A DNA stretch of 64,000 nt, taken from assembly GCA_022385755.1 (NCBI GenBank), contig MU278363.1:560661-624660 (forward strand). The letters are read 5' to 3'. The notes under the pieces were generated by a model, which was not told the origin of the DNA, did no database searches, and saw nothing but the letters and a program-made list of their open reading frames with translations. Position 1 is the stretch's first letter. Each line of letters starts with the position of its first letter. Positions 47,401-56,567 of the stretch are shown here, piece after piece. Source of the DNA: Trametopsis cervina (Eukaryota > Basidiomycota > Agaricomycetes > Polyporales > Irpicaceae). The position numbers were made by a program, and so were the translations under genes.

Positions 47401-50400
47401 TCGGGATGATAGAACATCCTCACGAACGCTAGAGAGTATAGAATCCCACTCTGCGTTACTTTTTAAAGGAAATATAGTGTCGTTTGATGTAGTTCCATCT
47501 TCATTCTGTGAACCGACACTTGTGACTGAACTAGAAGACGATTGCGACGACGATTGAGTGACCGGTGACGAATGGACTGTAGTCTGACTTGCAGGTAAAG
47601 ATGCTGGGGCACCGGCGGTTTGCAGTAACGACTGCATGTCGTTAAATTCACGCATATAACGCAGTGTCTTACGTCCAAAATCTTCTGGAGCATTACATGC
47701 ACGGGCCAAGAAGTCTACATCGACTAATGCGTCAATAACATCGCACTCGTTCCCAGAACGTTCTACATCCTGCAATACTCCATCAGACAATGTCCCAATA
47801 CCTGAGAAATTTGCTGCAGTTGATTTGCCTTGCTCACGACGTTGCGCGGACCAGTCGTGTTTGGCATCATAGCACTCATATAGTAAATTCATGTTGTCCA
47901 TTATGCGTACGTGTGAAGCCTTAAAAGCGGTCGCTTTAAACACATCACTCCATAATTCTGAGTTCGACTTCAAGTCAGCACCCGTCCGCCAACCGTGGGG
48001 TGAAAATATAGTAAGCATCACACGACAATATGCTTCATGATCATCCCTGTCACGTCTCGGCAGGACCCCACCCACGAAATTGAGAAGGACACGGTGATCT
48101 TTACCAACAAATACTCCGTGCGTCTCATACAGAGGATGTTCAGGGTGGAAACGGTGGTACTGCGATGTTTTGGTGGCTTTTGCGACAGGTGTGTCGCAGT
48201 GCTGGTCGCTGCCTTCATCATGTTCGTCACTGTCATTATTTTCCGCTTCACTATCTTCTGCGTCGTCGGTGTGTTGCGAATCAGCATCTGACGTGTTCTT
48301 AAATACATGCGAACGATGTTGCTTCGTAATCTTTTTCACAACAGTAGTACACATGAAATCATATAGCGACAACTCTTGTAACGCCAAAGGGCGAAGAATG
48401 TAATCCTGTATTTGGTTACGGCCAACGATACGACCTTGCTTGTAGCTTAACACAACTTTCTCTTTGCTGTCTGTCGGGGCGTTCCCACCTTCAGATAGTA
48501 GTGATGTGTCCTCAACATGTTTCGCAAATGGCCACCAATAAAACACACGGAAAGTTTCTGGAGTATAATGATCGGGGTGACCCAACAGATGGGCACATGT
48601 CATAGGGCCTGGTGATTCCGCTTTTGCTGTGAGGCCGTTTACAATTTTCACCAGTACTGCACGCGCTGCATCACGCACCGTAGATTGGACACTTATTATC
48701 TCAGTTTTCTTGTCTAGAACAGCCTTGATGGTTTCAAACACGACATGTGTCTTCAAGGAGTTCTTGGTGACGTAGTCTGTGACATACGCTATTATCGCAC
48801 GAACCTGAGTACTGGACATTAAGCATGTAACATCTGTGTTACATCGCATCAGGTACGTTAATGTGACATTAAATGTGTTCAGCCATTGCTCGGTATGTCT
48901 TAGTTCTACACTGCCTGTCATCCAATCGACCAGAGACTCAGAATAGAGAGGTCTAGGGAAATTCGCTCGACAATAAGACTCAGGACCCTTCCCCCGCAAG
49001 CATCCCTTATCGTGCCGGCTGTTATGTCTATTAGATAAATAAACAATACAATCTGTGATTCTGCGCACCTCTGTCAGCCACTCTTCAGCACGCGTCTCCG
49101 CCATATTCGAAGGAGGAGCAGCAGGAGTAGCTTCTGTAGGATTGTGACTCAATGCAGCGACCGCGGACGCAATTTCCGACTCTGTACCAGAGCTATAACC
49201 TCCCTGGTGGCACGACTCAAGCCAAGCAACAAATTCGTTCGAAAATGTTTTGCTTTCCCGGACTTTATCTCGAACAGCTTGTGGAGGGAGTGAGTTCTTG
49301 ACCCAAACCAGTAGGTGTAAATGAAGCGTCAGCCGGCCTTGAGATTCTACGGTACCATAGTACGACTCTGTTGGTCCAAATAAGCCGTCTTCCGCTTTTC
49401 CGTAGCACAAGATCTCCTTAATAAACGTCTTTACGATTCTATCGAAAAACCGCGCGCAGGCAACAGGGTTCTGTGCAATCGCAAACATTCTTTCCTGGTA
49501 GTCAGGTAATTTTTGTTCATGTGCAAATAGGTCTATCTCCATGCCGCAGTAATACAAACATAGAGGGTGTTTAAAATCCGTAGGGGAAAAGGTAATAAAC
49601 CAGAACGGTACACCTTTCTGCATGATCATCGATTTGATCTCGTTACGCTGGAATTTTCGATTCGTCGCAGATCCCGGGACGTAGTGATTGACCTGGTCTA
49701 TTAAATGTATTAACTCAAAACATGCACGCTCCGCGTCGGTCTCAGGTCGAACAAATTCGCCTGCTTGACCCCTCTGAATGATGGAGTCCAGTGCAGCAGG
49801 GTCAACTGCCATGATCTTCTGCACAACGGCATCCACGTTGGACTTGTTCGTTAATGCGTACCCACCATACGAACTCCCACGAATTTGTTGCTGATTAAAC
49901 ACAATGAAGGGGAAATATTGGTCGACTGCAAACCTACGGTCTGCATACAATAGTAAATGTTTCACGTGGGATGCATGCGCCAGTTTTTTACGCACGGCCT
50001 TGTTACCCATCGCCCCAAAACCATAGGGAAATAACCAGGGAAACATACCAGGAAACAGACGTAAGTCTTCGTATGTGTTCGACGGATGAGTGCCATGACT
50101 GACTGCAAGGGCTGCACCACCTGACGTAAAGTACTTAATGGCGGTAGCCACCTTCGCTTGATAAGACATTTTTGCGAAATCAGCACCTGTCAATCCATGC
50201 ACGGCAAAAGGGCAGGGACCAGTTTCAACGCCCCTATCGTCACTAGATTCATACACAGCTAACATCTCGCCACCAAGATGACCATCTGTAGGCCGATGCA
50301 AAACTGCCACGGGGGGCTCGTCCACGGGATAAGTTGCCATGTTATTATACGACACCTCCACGTCGGCGTAATCGACGTGATTAAGCTGCAGCCACTGCAA

Positions 50401-51618
50401 AGCAGCAATGACTTTCCGGTGCCGAACGAGGAGCGGGGTCCTAGTGTAATCCTTCGGAGTAGGGACAGCAGAGCCTGTAAACAAAATAGCGAGACATAAA
50501 TCAAGTTCTTCGCGCGCGGGAGGCAATACACGAGCAACGAGAGCAACTGGTTGAGGGAACACTATCGCGTTCGCAGACATTTTGCGCTGCCCTTTATCGA
50601 CACGAACAACGCATATGTTATGGCGGTATTTGGCGATGAGTAATTGCTCAACAAAGTTGAGAGAACTCAGTTCGTCAGGAACTTCACCCAGCCATAGCCC
50701 ATTCGCTAGGTTGTGACGCCCTATTTCGTGACGGCGTACAGAGTTTACACAGGGGGGACACATGTGTAAAACAGACTCTGATCCGTGTTGACTAATACCT
50801 CCTGGGTATAGAATTGGCCCAGTCAATTCAGTAATAGGATCAGTAGGATGAACGCGACAAGCCCGAGTCACTCCAGGTACAACAAGGTGAGTAAGATCGA
50901 CCTGAGACATCGACATCAGACTCTGTTGATTCAGCAGGGTCAGTTGGCCACAGATCGCACAAGGGCCTTCAGCGACTTTAGCGGGTGACAAAGCAAACGT
51001 CCAATTGGCTACCATTAAAGCGATTGCAGTGGCCGTGAGGGGTTTTGGAGGGAATTCACCAGACGGTACAAGAACAGGCTGAGGAAGCGACGCATTAGCA
51101 GTGTGTGTGCTAGGTACAGAGCCGCGACAACGGAAGACCGTGTATGACCCAGAACAGCCCTCATCACAATTATGGGCAGCAACGGCAGAAGCAATACCTG
51201 GGATTGTTCGAGCGTTGTACGGAATACGCAGTCTATGGGTGCGAGCCAATGTCTGCAGGTCTTTGAACGGAACCAAGGCAGCAAGAATACTCAATGGAAC
51301 CTCCAGTGCAAATAACTCTGACGAATCTGCTAGCTGAGCCAATTCGGGCAAGGACAGTTGCCCAAAATATTCCACAACGTCACACTGAGGCCTGGAGCCA
51401 AAAGACAGCGGGTATGTGGATAATAACGACATCGGAACGATACGACTGCGTCTACCGCCTCCCAACATGGAGACGAACCTATGAGTACCATACACCTGTA
51501 GTGTACAGCCACAATAAAGTAATCCTGCAACAAACAACAGTAGGACGGGAATAACGAAGTGCGGAACATCTAAGGGGGAAGGTAAATGTCGAGCTCCGAA
51601 CGAATAAATCACAAACAC
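44467..51618 (-). CDS. Helitron Rep-helicase with C-terminal USP-like domain
   Basis: Rolling-circle transposase and helicase, 2383 codons without intron. Residues about 215-330 are a cysteine-containing N-terminal region ('CAICGQL', 'CPPCV') like that named DUF6570. The Rep part shows the HUH motif 'LHLHLLVW' (about 764-771) and the tyrosine motif 'AYVTDYVTK' (about 942-950). The PIF1-type helicase has Walker A 'GMAGTGKS' (about 1508), Walker B 'VIFLDEIS' (about 1582), 'VAGDFAQLPP', 'TDYASQGRT' and a motif VI-like 'YTCLSRSSSLNG' (about 1935). The last 280 residues fit a C19 ubiquitin protease: Cys box 'NWSCAYDAFLN' (about 2108), zinc-type CxxC pairs, and His box 'WGDNHFTTQL' (about 2326) followed by 'WYNDG'. 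The hydrophobic first 50 residues look unlike the family, so Met51 (51468) or Met63 may be the true start. All key motifs are intact, so the element may be active. Confidence 0.9.
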   Translation of the reverse strand: MFVIYSFGARHLPSPLDVPHFVIPVLLLFVAGLLYCGCTLQVYGTHRFVSMLGGGRRSRIVPMSLLSTYPLSFGSRPQCDVVEYFGQLSLPELAQLADSSELFALEVPLSILAALVPFKDLQTLARTHRLRIPYNARTIPGIASAVAAHNCDEGCSGSYTVFRCRGSVPSTHTANASLPQPVLVPSGEFPPKPLTATAIALMVANWTFALSPAKVAEGPCAICGQLTLLNQQSLMSMSQVDLTHLVVPGVTRACRVHPTDPITELTGPILYPGGISQHGSESVLHMCPPCVNSVRRHEIGRHNLANGLWLGEVPDELSSLNFVEQLLIAKYRHNICVVRVDKGQRKMSANAIVFPQPVALVARVLPPAREELDLCLAILFTGSAVPTPKDYTRTPLLVRHRKVIAALQWLQLNHVDYADVEVSYNNMATYPVDEPPVAVLHRPTDGHLGGEMLAVYESSDDRGVETGPCPFAVHGLTGADFAKMSYQAKVATAIKYFTSGGAALAVSHGTHPSNTYEDLRLFPGMFPWLFPYGFGAMGNKAVRKKLAHASHVKHLLLYADRRFAVDQYFPFIVFNQQQIRGSSYGGYALTNKSNVDAVVQKIMAVDPAALDSIIQRGQAGEFVRPETDAERACFELIHLIDQVNHYVPGSATNRKFQRNEIKSMIMQKGVPFWFITFSPTDFKHPLCLYYCGMEIDLFAHEQKLPDYQERMFAIAQNPVACARFFDRIVKTFIKEILCYGKAEDGLFGPTESYYGTVESQGRLTLHLHLLVWVKNSLPPQAVRDKVRESKTFSNEFVAWLESCHQGGYSSGTESEIASAVAALSHNPTEATPAAPPSNMAETRAEEWLTEVRRITDCIVYLSNRHNSRHDKGCLRGKGPESYCRANFPRPLYSESLVDWMTGSVELRHTEQWLNTFNVTLTYLMRCNTDVTCLMSSTQVRAIIAYVTDYVTKNSLKTHVVFETIKAVLDKKTEIISVQSTVRDAARAVLVKIVNGLTAKAESPGPMTCAHLLGHPDHYTPETFRVFYWWPFAKHVEDTSLLSEGGNAPTDSKEKVVLSYKQGRIVGRNQIQDYILRPLALQELSLYDFMCTTVVKKITKQHRSHVFKNTSDADSQHTDDAEDSEAENNDSDEHDEGSDQHCDTPVAKATKTSQYHRFHPEHPLYETHGVFVGKDHRVLLNFVGGVLPRRDRDDHEAYCRVMLTIFSPHGWRTGADLKSNSELWSDVFKATAFKASHVRIMDNMNLLYECYDAKHDWSAQRREQGKSTAANFSGIGTLSDGVLQDVERSGNECDVIDALVDVDFLARACNAPEDFGRKTLRYMREFNDMQSLLQTAGAPASLPASQTTVHSSPVTQSSSQSSSSSVTSVGSQNEDGTTSNDTIFPLKSNAEWDSILSSVREDVLSSRARPSSVNSPDKAASCPSALASTGPSRPMCCNHSEGGVSVVTMSCMQWIETATLSSSPADTHVELVKEVVSQFTLNSAQQRAFKIAATYLAHYDTAMLRMYLAGMAGTGKSQVLNAIAAFLEQRGEACRFVVMAPTGSAAALIGGSTYHSMLGFGQSTGKQSMANLEKVRGRLSGVDVIFLDEISMFSLYDLYRISAQLCKARNVAEQSFGGLGVIVAGDFAQLPPVGKGSLPLYSDTVGPYSEGTTLRAQQNAMGKVLWHSFTTVVILRENMRVRSMSMEDISFRRALENMRHKSCTKEDIALLRTRIANPDDVELSLGNPRFAGISVITAHNAQRDAINEHSLLRFAHERAVTISHFRSIDKWSSSGSMSGEVPDMEAQQKMQRLLWSLPPALTENRPGILPLCLGMPVLLKANKVTEISATNGAEGTVVGWYAHGDVAQANQHLDVVFVKLTAPPQPCKVPGLPTNVIPVTMHTDRISCTLPSDSSIRVSRTQVQLLPNFSMTDYASQGRTRHVNVVHLEHCRGFLSIYTCLSRSSSLNGTLILGPLDSSKITGGLSGALRQEFKELELLDDITSRRFHNELPPQTNTSSRAVLLPQFLKMQGPEYMPPHLHNTLKRREHERFSQYEQSHEPVWRLVEGLTKAKPSNSAKLATGASRVTKSRKSNHELQKTTTSEKAIQDLYALGNSFNSLSPRALKWDPVNWSCAYDAFLNLMWNLWVQSGPHCFERIIDSSVEMNHLVSLFSQVDQGTWSLEAVRCAIRERLALRGGTMFPLYGHVSIAVDNVFGAFLSGTSPSVSLTRVPACCSNCGCMGPTTEAIPSPIIWESQAVEDSANRHPAPLPMSIVVSDLLRNVFSVRCTVCRHHIASEMIFSDVPNLLVVNLNRRTTAHVPLYIEPTLLIPTTMPTQSLLRIYGIVYWGDNHFTTQLVDRNGNVWYNDGAQLSMGSKYQSRGSIATTNLERCDGRIPRVIVYRS

Positions 51619-52013
51619 TCACTGCAAGCGTGCAGGAACACGAACATATCATAGAATGGCCAACACAGCTAATTTCGATGGGTCTTTGGCTATGTTATTG
51701 GGTACGCGCAATACGCGCGTTGACTGAGGTCGATGCGAGGGGTATGAGCGCAGCGCTGACCAAAATTTCCGTCGACACAGTTAGTGAGCGCTTAAACGAG
51801 AGCCTGCGCCTAATTGGCATCAATACATTGCGTCATACAGCTTAAAATTTCCAGGCACAGTATTCTTGTATACGCTCAAATACCCGATAGACATGCTATC
51901 GGAAATCACGACGTCTACAATGCACATACGCCTCCCCACATCCTTCTATACATTGGTGCCCGCACACGCACATTACAGGAAGAACATACGCACCCCGCGT
52001 CCTCACACATCCC
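51619..52013. other. Short region upstream of the Helitron frame
   Basis: This should contain the Helitron promoter and possibly its 5' terminus. No definite TC end was identified. Confidence 0.35.
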
Positions 52014-52887
52014 TCAGTTGCCAGGGTACTGGCCGCGGGCGATTAGTACCGCAAGCGTGACGGGCGAATGGTTCTCCACGAAGTCGTTCACAAGATCTTG
52101 GCGCAGTTCAAGGCCAATCAGCGCGGCGCGTGCTTCTTGTGCTGCACGATACAACGGCCGTCAATGGTTAGTACGCGTCGGGAAGGGCACCGGTGTAGAC
52201 GGAGTCGTCCACTGGGTGTCAGACGGACTGGGCAGCGTCGAGGTACTCGATCGGGTGCGAGGCTGCCTTGGAGTGCTCCTCCATCTGGACAAACTGAATG
52301 AGATCCCTGGCGCCCGAGTCACTCAGGGCACAGGAGGTGAGGACTGTTAATACGACGCGTCGGCGGTGGATTACTGTGATGTACGTAGCGGCGAGAAGCG
52401 ATAGGCTGGAAGGACGCAAGGCCGGTTCACCCGCTAAGGCCTCAAACATTATGGATGCTGTCATGTCTCCTGGTACGGGTGTACATAACATTGCTGATAT
52501 GTTTCCTTGCATGGGTTCAGACATTGTTGGCGCTGAACGCAGAAGTATTCCAGGGGTTAATAGGAGAAAGGGGGAGGAGATGGGGTGGTCCAGGAGTGTG
52601 CTTGCTCGTATTTGAGAGGATCCCCCTGGGGTGCAATGCGGAGACGGTGGCCTACCCAGGCGCGTTTGCTCGTTCGATGACGCATGCGAGGTTTCTGAGC
52701 AGGAAGTAGTGTACACCTTCATAGGTGTCCGGAAGGCTCGTATCGACGACCCGCGAACACCTTTGTGTTCTCCCTCCATTACATACGCCGTCTTCTGACC
52801 ATTCTTATTCTGTTTAGATGAGATTATTCGCCTACATTGTACAAGGGCCGTAACAAGGAGAAGCCTCTGTAGCCACCGCGATGGCAC
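52014..52887 (-). CDS. Hypothetical protein, possibly a fragment
   Basis: Unrecognised. The last exon (from about 52145 to the stop at 52014) reads cleanly: 'AQEARAALIGLELRQDLV' then 'NDFVENHSPVTLAVLIARGQ'. The upstream exon holds 'MTASIMFEALAGEPALRPSS' and 'ARDLIQFVQMEEHSKAASHP'. Alpha-helical character is likely. The ATG at 52524 (MSEPMQGN) may be the real start, since the residues before it are low quality. The junction near 52190-52240 is unclear, so part of the gene may be broken. Confidence 0.35.
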
Positions 52888-53155
52888 CCTGTTTACTAGT
52901 AGAACGCACCCATGAGATTACGTCTGTCCTAGTACTTGCAGCACCCTTTCTGCCTCTTTGCACGACGCACGGGTGGGCACCGACACCGGGAAGCATGATT
53001 TGTATCTGACACTGCATAACACTGGCCAGAAAGGACGAATTTAAGGCGTACTGTTAGACTAACATTGGCTAGCAGTATGGTAATTGTCGTACAGCGGTGG
53101 AAAGAAAAACGAGGTAGGCGAAGAGAGACAGAAACAGATACACTGCAATGGACCT

Positions 53156-56100
53156 TCAAAATGGCTTCGCTACAAATCGGGACAGTGCGGGAGTCACATC
53201 TGCTGCTGGGGGATCTAAATCCATTCCGACCGCCTCCTTCAGTTCCTCATAGTACTGATCGCCACAAGCCTCTCGGATGTTCGCCCAGATGAACAAATAT
53301 TCGAGCTGCATCGACGAATATTCCCCAGCCGGAGCAAACTGCTTTTCGTGATACTTCTTATCAAGTCCTGCCGTTTCTGGCTCGAGCTCTCTCCGACTCT
53401 CCTTCCACCGTTCCAGTCCATACGCCCTTGCACGCCTGGAAAGCGCGCGCAACGACTGCGACACGAAGGTCCAGACGAACTTGGCATGAGAGGATTGCCA
53501 CCAAGCCTGCGGTTGCAAGCTACCGCCATCGTTTGTATTCAGGAGATCGATTTTGAGCCGCCGAACTGTCACAACATTATCCGCGGTCCAGTCATTCATA
53601 TCAAAAGGGTTGGGAAGGGCCTCCTTGAAGTCGTTGCTCTTGTCGAGTCGGAGTACAATCCATGCGAGGACCCATACCAAGCCTTCCAGGTCGTGTCGGT
53701 ACACGCGTCTGATCAATCCCTTCTCCCAGAACTCAGCGCACAGGAGGTCAACAGCCATGAATGGGGTCGTCCCAGTGCGTTCGCCCAGACCGCGGGATTG
53801 ACCTATGGTGATCGCGAGGTCGAAATCGTTCAGTACACCATACGGTGTCTCGCCCACTTTCCGGATGCGCAAATTCTCGAGGCTTGGGTCTGTGTGCTCG
53901 ATACCGTTCGCCCATAGCAAATAATGGCCTGTGTTGCGCGTCGTCAGTTAGCACTGAGTAATATATAATGCCACTCACAGTGTACAACCTCAAGCCAGCA
54001 TCGGAAAATATCCCTGGGTTTGACACCCTTCTCAAGGAATGGGTGCAATTCTTCAAACACCGTGATGCGCATGATTCGCCCCATCTTGTAGTCCAGGCCG
54101 AGGGTTTTACGCACAGCGGTCGTATCAGAAGTCTTGACCTCCATGTGGCACAGCACAAACGGCAGATGTTTCTTGTGATCAAACTTGTTCACACTATCGC
54201 CCTTGACCGTCTTGGGTTCCAGCTGGCGAGCACGTTGGATGATCTCTCCTTCGGGCAGACGATGCTGGTCCGGGTTGCTGACTTTCATTATAAACGATCT
54301 TGTGGCATCATCCTTATACTCAACCTTGTACACTGTTGTCGCACGCCTAGAATACTCATACGCACTGTGCAGCGGCTGTTTCCAAATAACAGTTACTGTC
54401 GTTTCTGGCAGACCACCGTTGGCGGCGAATCTAATGCGAGACTGGGTCGTCGGCACATATCTTGGTGACTGGTTGTCCGATATGCATTCATGTACAGGAG
54501 TGACCGGAAAGCCAAGGGGAACGCCCCAGTTCGTATCGTTGAATCGGTGGACGGCCAACAAGAATACGAGAAATCGCGGCAGATCTTGGACAAAGTTGAT
54601 CCCATCTGTCTGTATCACCCCTTGACGGTCGCGCCACCACAGACGGAATACATCATCTAGGTTTAATAAGTGTTGATTAGGGTAATGAATAATGAATGGG
54701 ACTCAAATAATGACAGGACCTTTGAATAGCACACCCAAAGAGTGTGTCACCACTGGCAGACATCCCAGATGTTCGTTAGCGTAGGCGGCCATTCTCAGGG
54801 GGTAACTCCATCTGTCGCTCGTGGTGTCGTCGTCCACCTCTGTCTCAGATGCTTGTGAAGATGATCCTGTTTCCCTAGTCCTTTTGGCGGGCGGTTGGTG
54901 AGGTGGCTCAGGATCAGACAATGGCCGCTTCATAGCTGCGTACATCACATTAAAACAGCCAGTCTTCCACGTTGACGACATAGGCTTACTAGGCTTTAGC
55001 TGAGAGGCGATATCAGAAGATGGTGACTCGGAATGAGGCGACGGACACAGCAAATCTGCCATCACACTATGTTAACATGACCATTCTGACAAAACAGCGG
55101 TACTAGCTTACTCGATGATGATGGTGCAACAGCGGATGTATCAGGCACACCGATACGGCCTGCGGGTCCATCTTTCAGTACGTACGGTCAGACGCAGACA
55201 CAATTATTCTGGGCATATATCACATACCGCTTGCTGTTGGGAAACTAACCGCTGTACTGGACGAAGAAAAGGTGTCGAAAGCGTCCCCCGCCATATGAGA
55301 ATACATGTATCGATCCATCCTCGCGGGTACGGTATACGTCGACGGAGGGTCTCGCAGCTTCGTCTTCACGTGGTTTTCCTGCACTTCAAATGGCGATAAT
55401 ACCTCATGCCATAAGCACTCCTTGTCAGGCGCATTGCTAAGGACCTGGTGATACTGATGTCGTGGGGCAGAGGAAGAGATGAACTGATCCATGTCAAAGC
55501 TCTTGTAGATCCTAGATGCTGTCATAGCGGTCACCAGAACAAGGGCCGGACTCAACTGTGCGCTTTTCGATTCAGGATATCCTCTGTATCCATCGTGGAT
55601 TGCGGGACGCGCAAGCACCACAGACTGTGGGCCTTTGGAGACTCCACAAAGTCGCGCTATGCCCTTATTGGGGACCACAGCTTGCAGTGTATCCATTTTA
55701 TCGAAAGCTATATTCACCAATTGCACCAATAGCGGGTACCACTCATCCTCTCTTGCTTTCTGCTCAGTGCTCCTCGTGACCGACAATTAGAGCATAGTAT
55801 ACAGAACCTAGCAAGTAAAAGACATACCATGCACGAACAAGTTGTTGCAATTCTTGGTCATTGCAGAGCTGGTGAATGTCATGTAGGCATTCATGGAGCA
55901 GCTCCTGTGCTAATTGTTGTTCAGGCAACACCTGCTCAGATTTGCGCGCGTGCTTGACCTCTCGGAGGGTCATTGTGAGTAGATGCCCCAGCATAGCATC
56001 GCATTCAGCTTTGGCTCCCGCCTTGATTTCCCGTTCACAGAGGTGTCGAAGCATAGCTTGTCTAGGGAATACTTCAGACAGGTGAACATCACAACAACAT

Positions 56101-56195
56101 GTCCACGTACTTGGCGCGCCACGCCGAGCCATCTGATTGCAGAGACGAGCTGTACGTAGACATTGGTTGTGCGGTCGACGTGAAATAGAGGTCAT
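53156..56195 (-). CDS. FunK1-type protein kinase
   Basis: Member of the fungal kinase-like family FunK1, expanded in mushroom-forming species and usually of unknown substrate. The start MTSISRRPHNQ at 56195 leads to a helical N-terminal region. Further exons give 'ARKSEQVLPEQQLAQEL', 'AREDEWYPLLVQLVNIAFDK', a Ser/Pro-rich linker with a basic 'PPAKRTRETG', and the N-lobe ('VYKVEYKDDATRSFIMKVS', with the Lys in the place of the ATP-binding Lys). The catalytic part has 'HTDPSLENLRI' (H-x-D....N) and 'LNDFDLA' (DFD in place of DFG, as usual here), then 'YRHDLEGLVWVLAWI'. The stop is at 53156. Key residues are present, so it could be active. Exon borders around 54700-55220 are approximate. Confidence 0.85.
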
Positions 56196-56567
56196 AGATG
56201 CGATACGGTAGCCGGGTTACAAGTCTAAACCTACGCTAACGGAACGTGACACCCCTACTGTTACGCGTATTACACGTTACACCAATTATGGTAAGTAACG
56301 CACTCGTACTTAACATCGCTCCCACATGATACAGTAGACAATGTTTAAGTTGGCGTAATAATATAAATATACGGTACAATGGAGTCGCAGTTACTGTATC
56401 GACATATACTCCTTCGAAACATCGAATCGGCCATGGAAGCGTGGTAACCATCTATAGTTTCTGCACGACAGTTAGGCATACTGCGGATGTACGCCCCAGC
56501 CCTGCATGATAAACAACAGCCTGCGCAAATACGTCAGTGCCCAGTCCATACACAGGTAATTCCGATG
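56196..56567. other. Intergenic spacer
   Basis: An AT-rich spacer between the FunK1 start and the FMO 3' end. Nothing else is seen. Confidence 0.4.
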
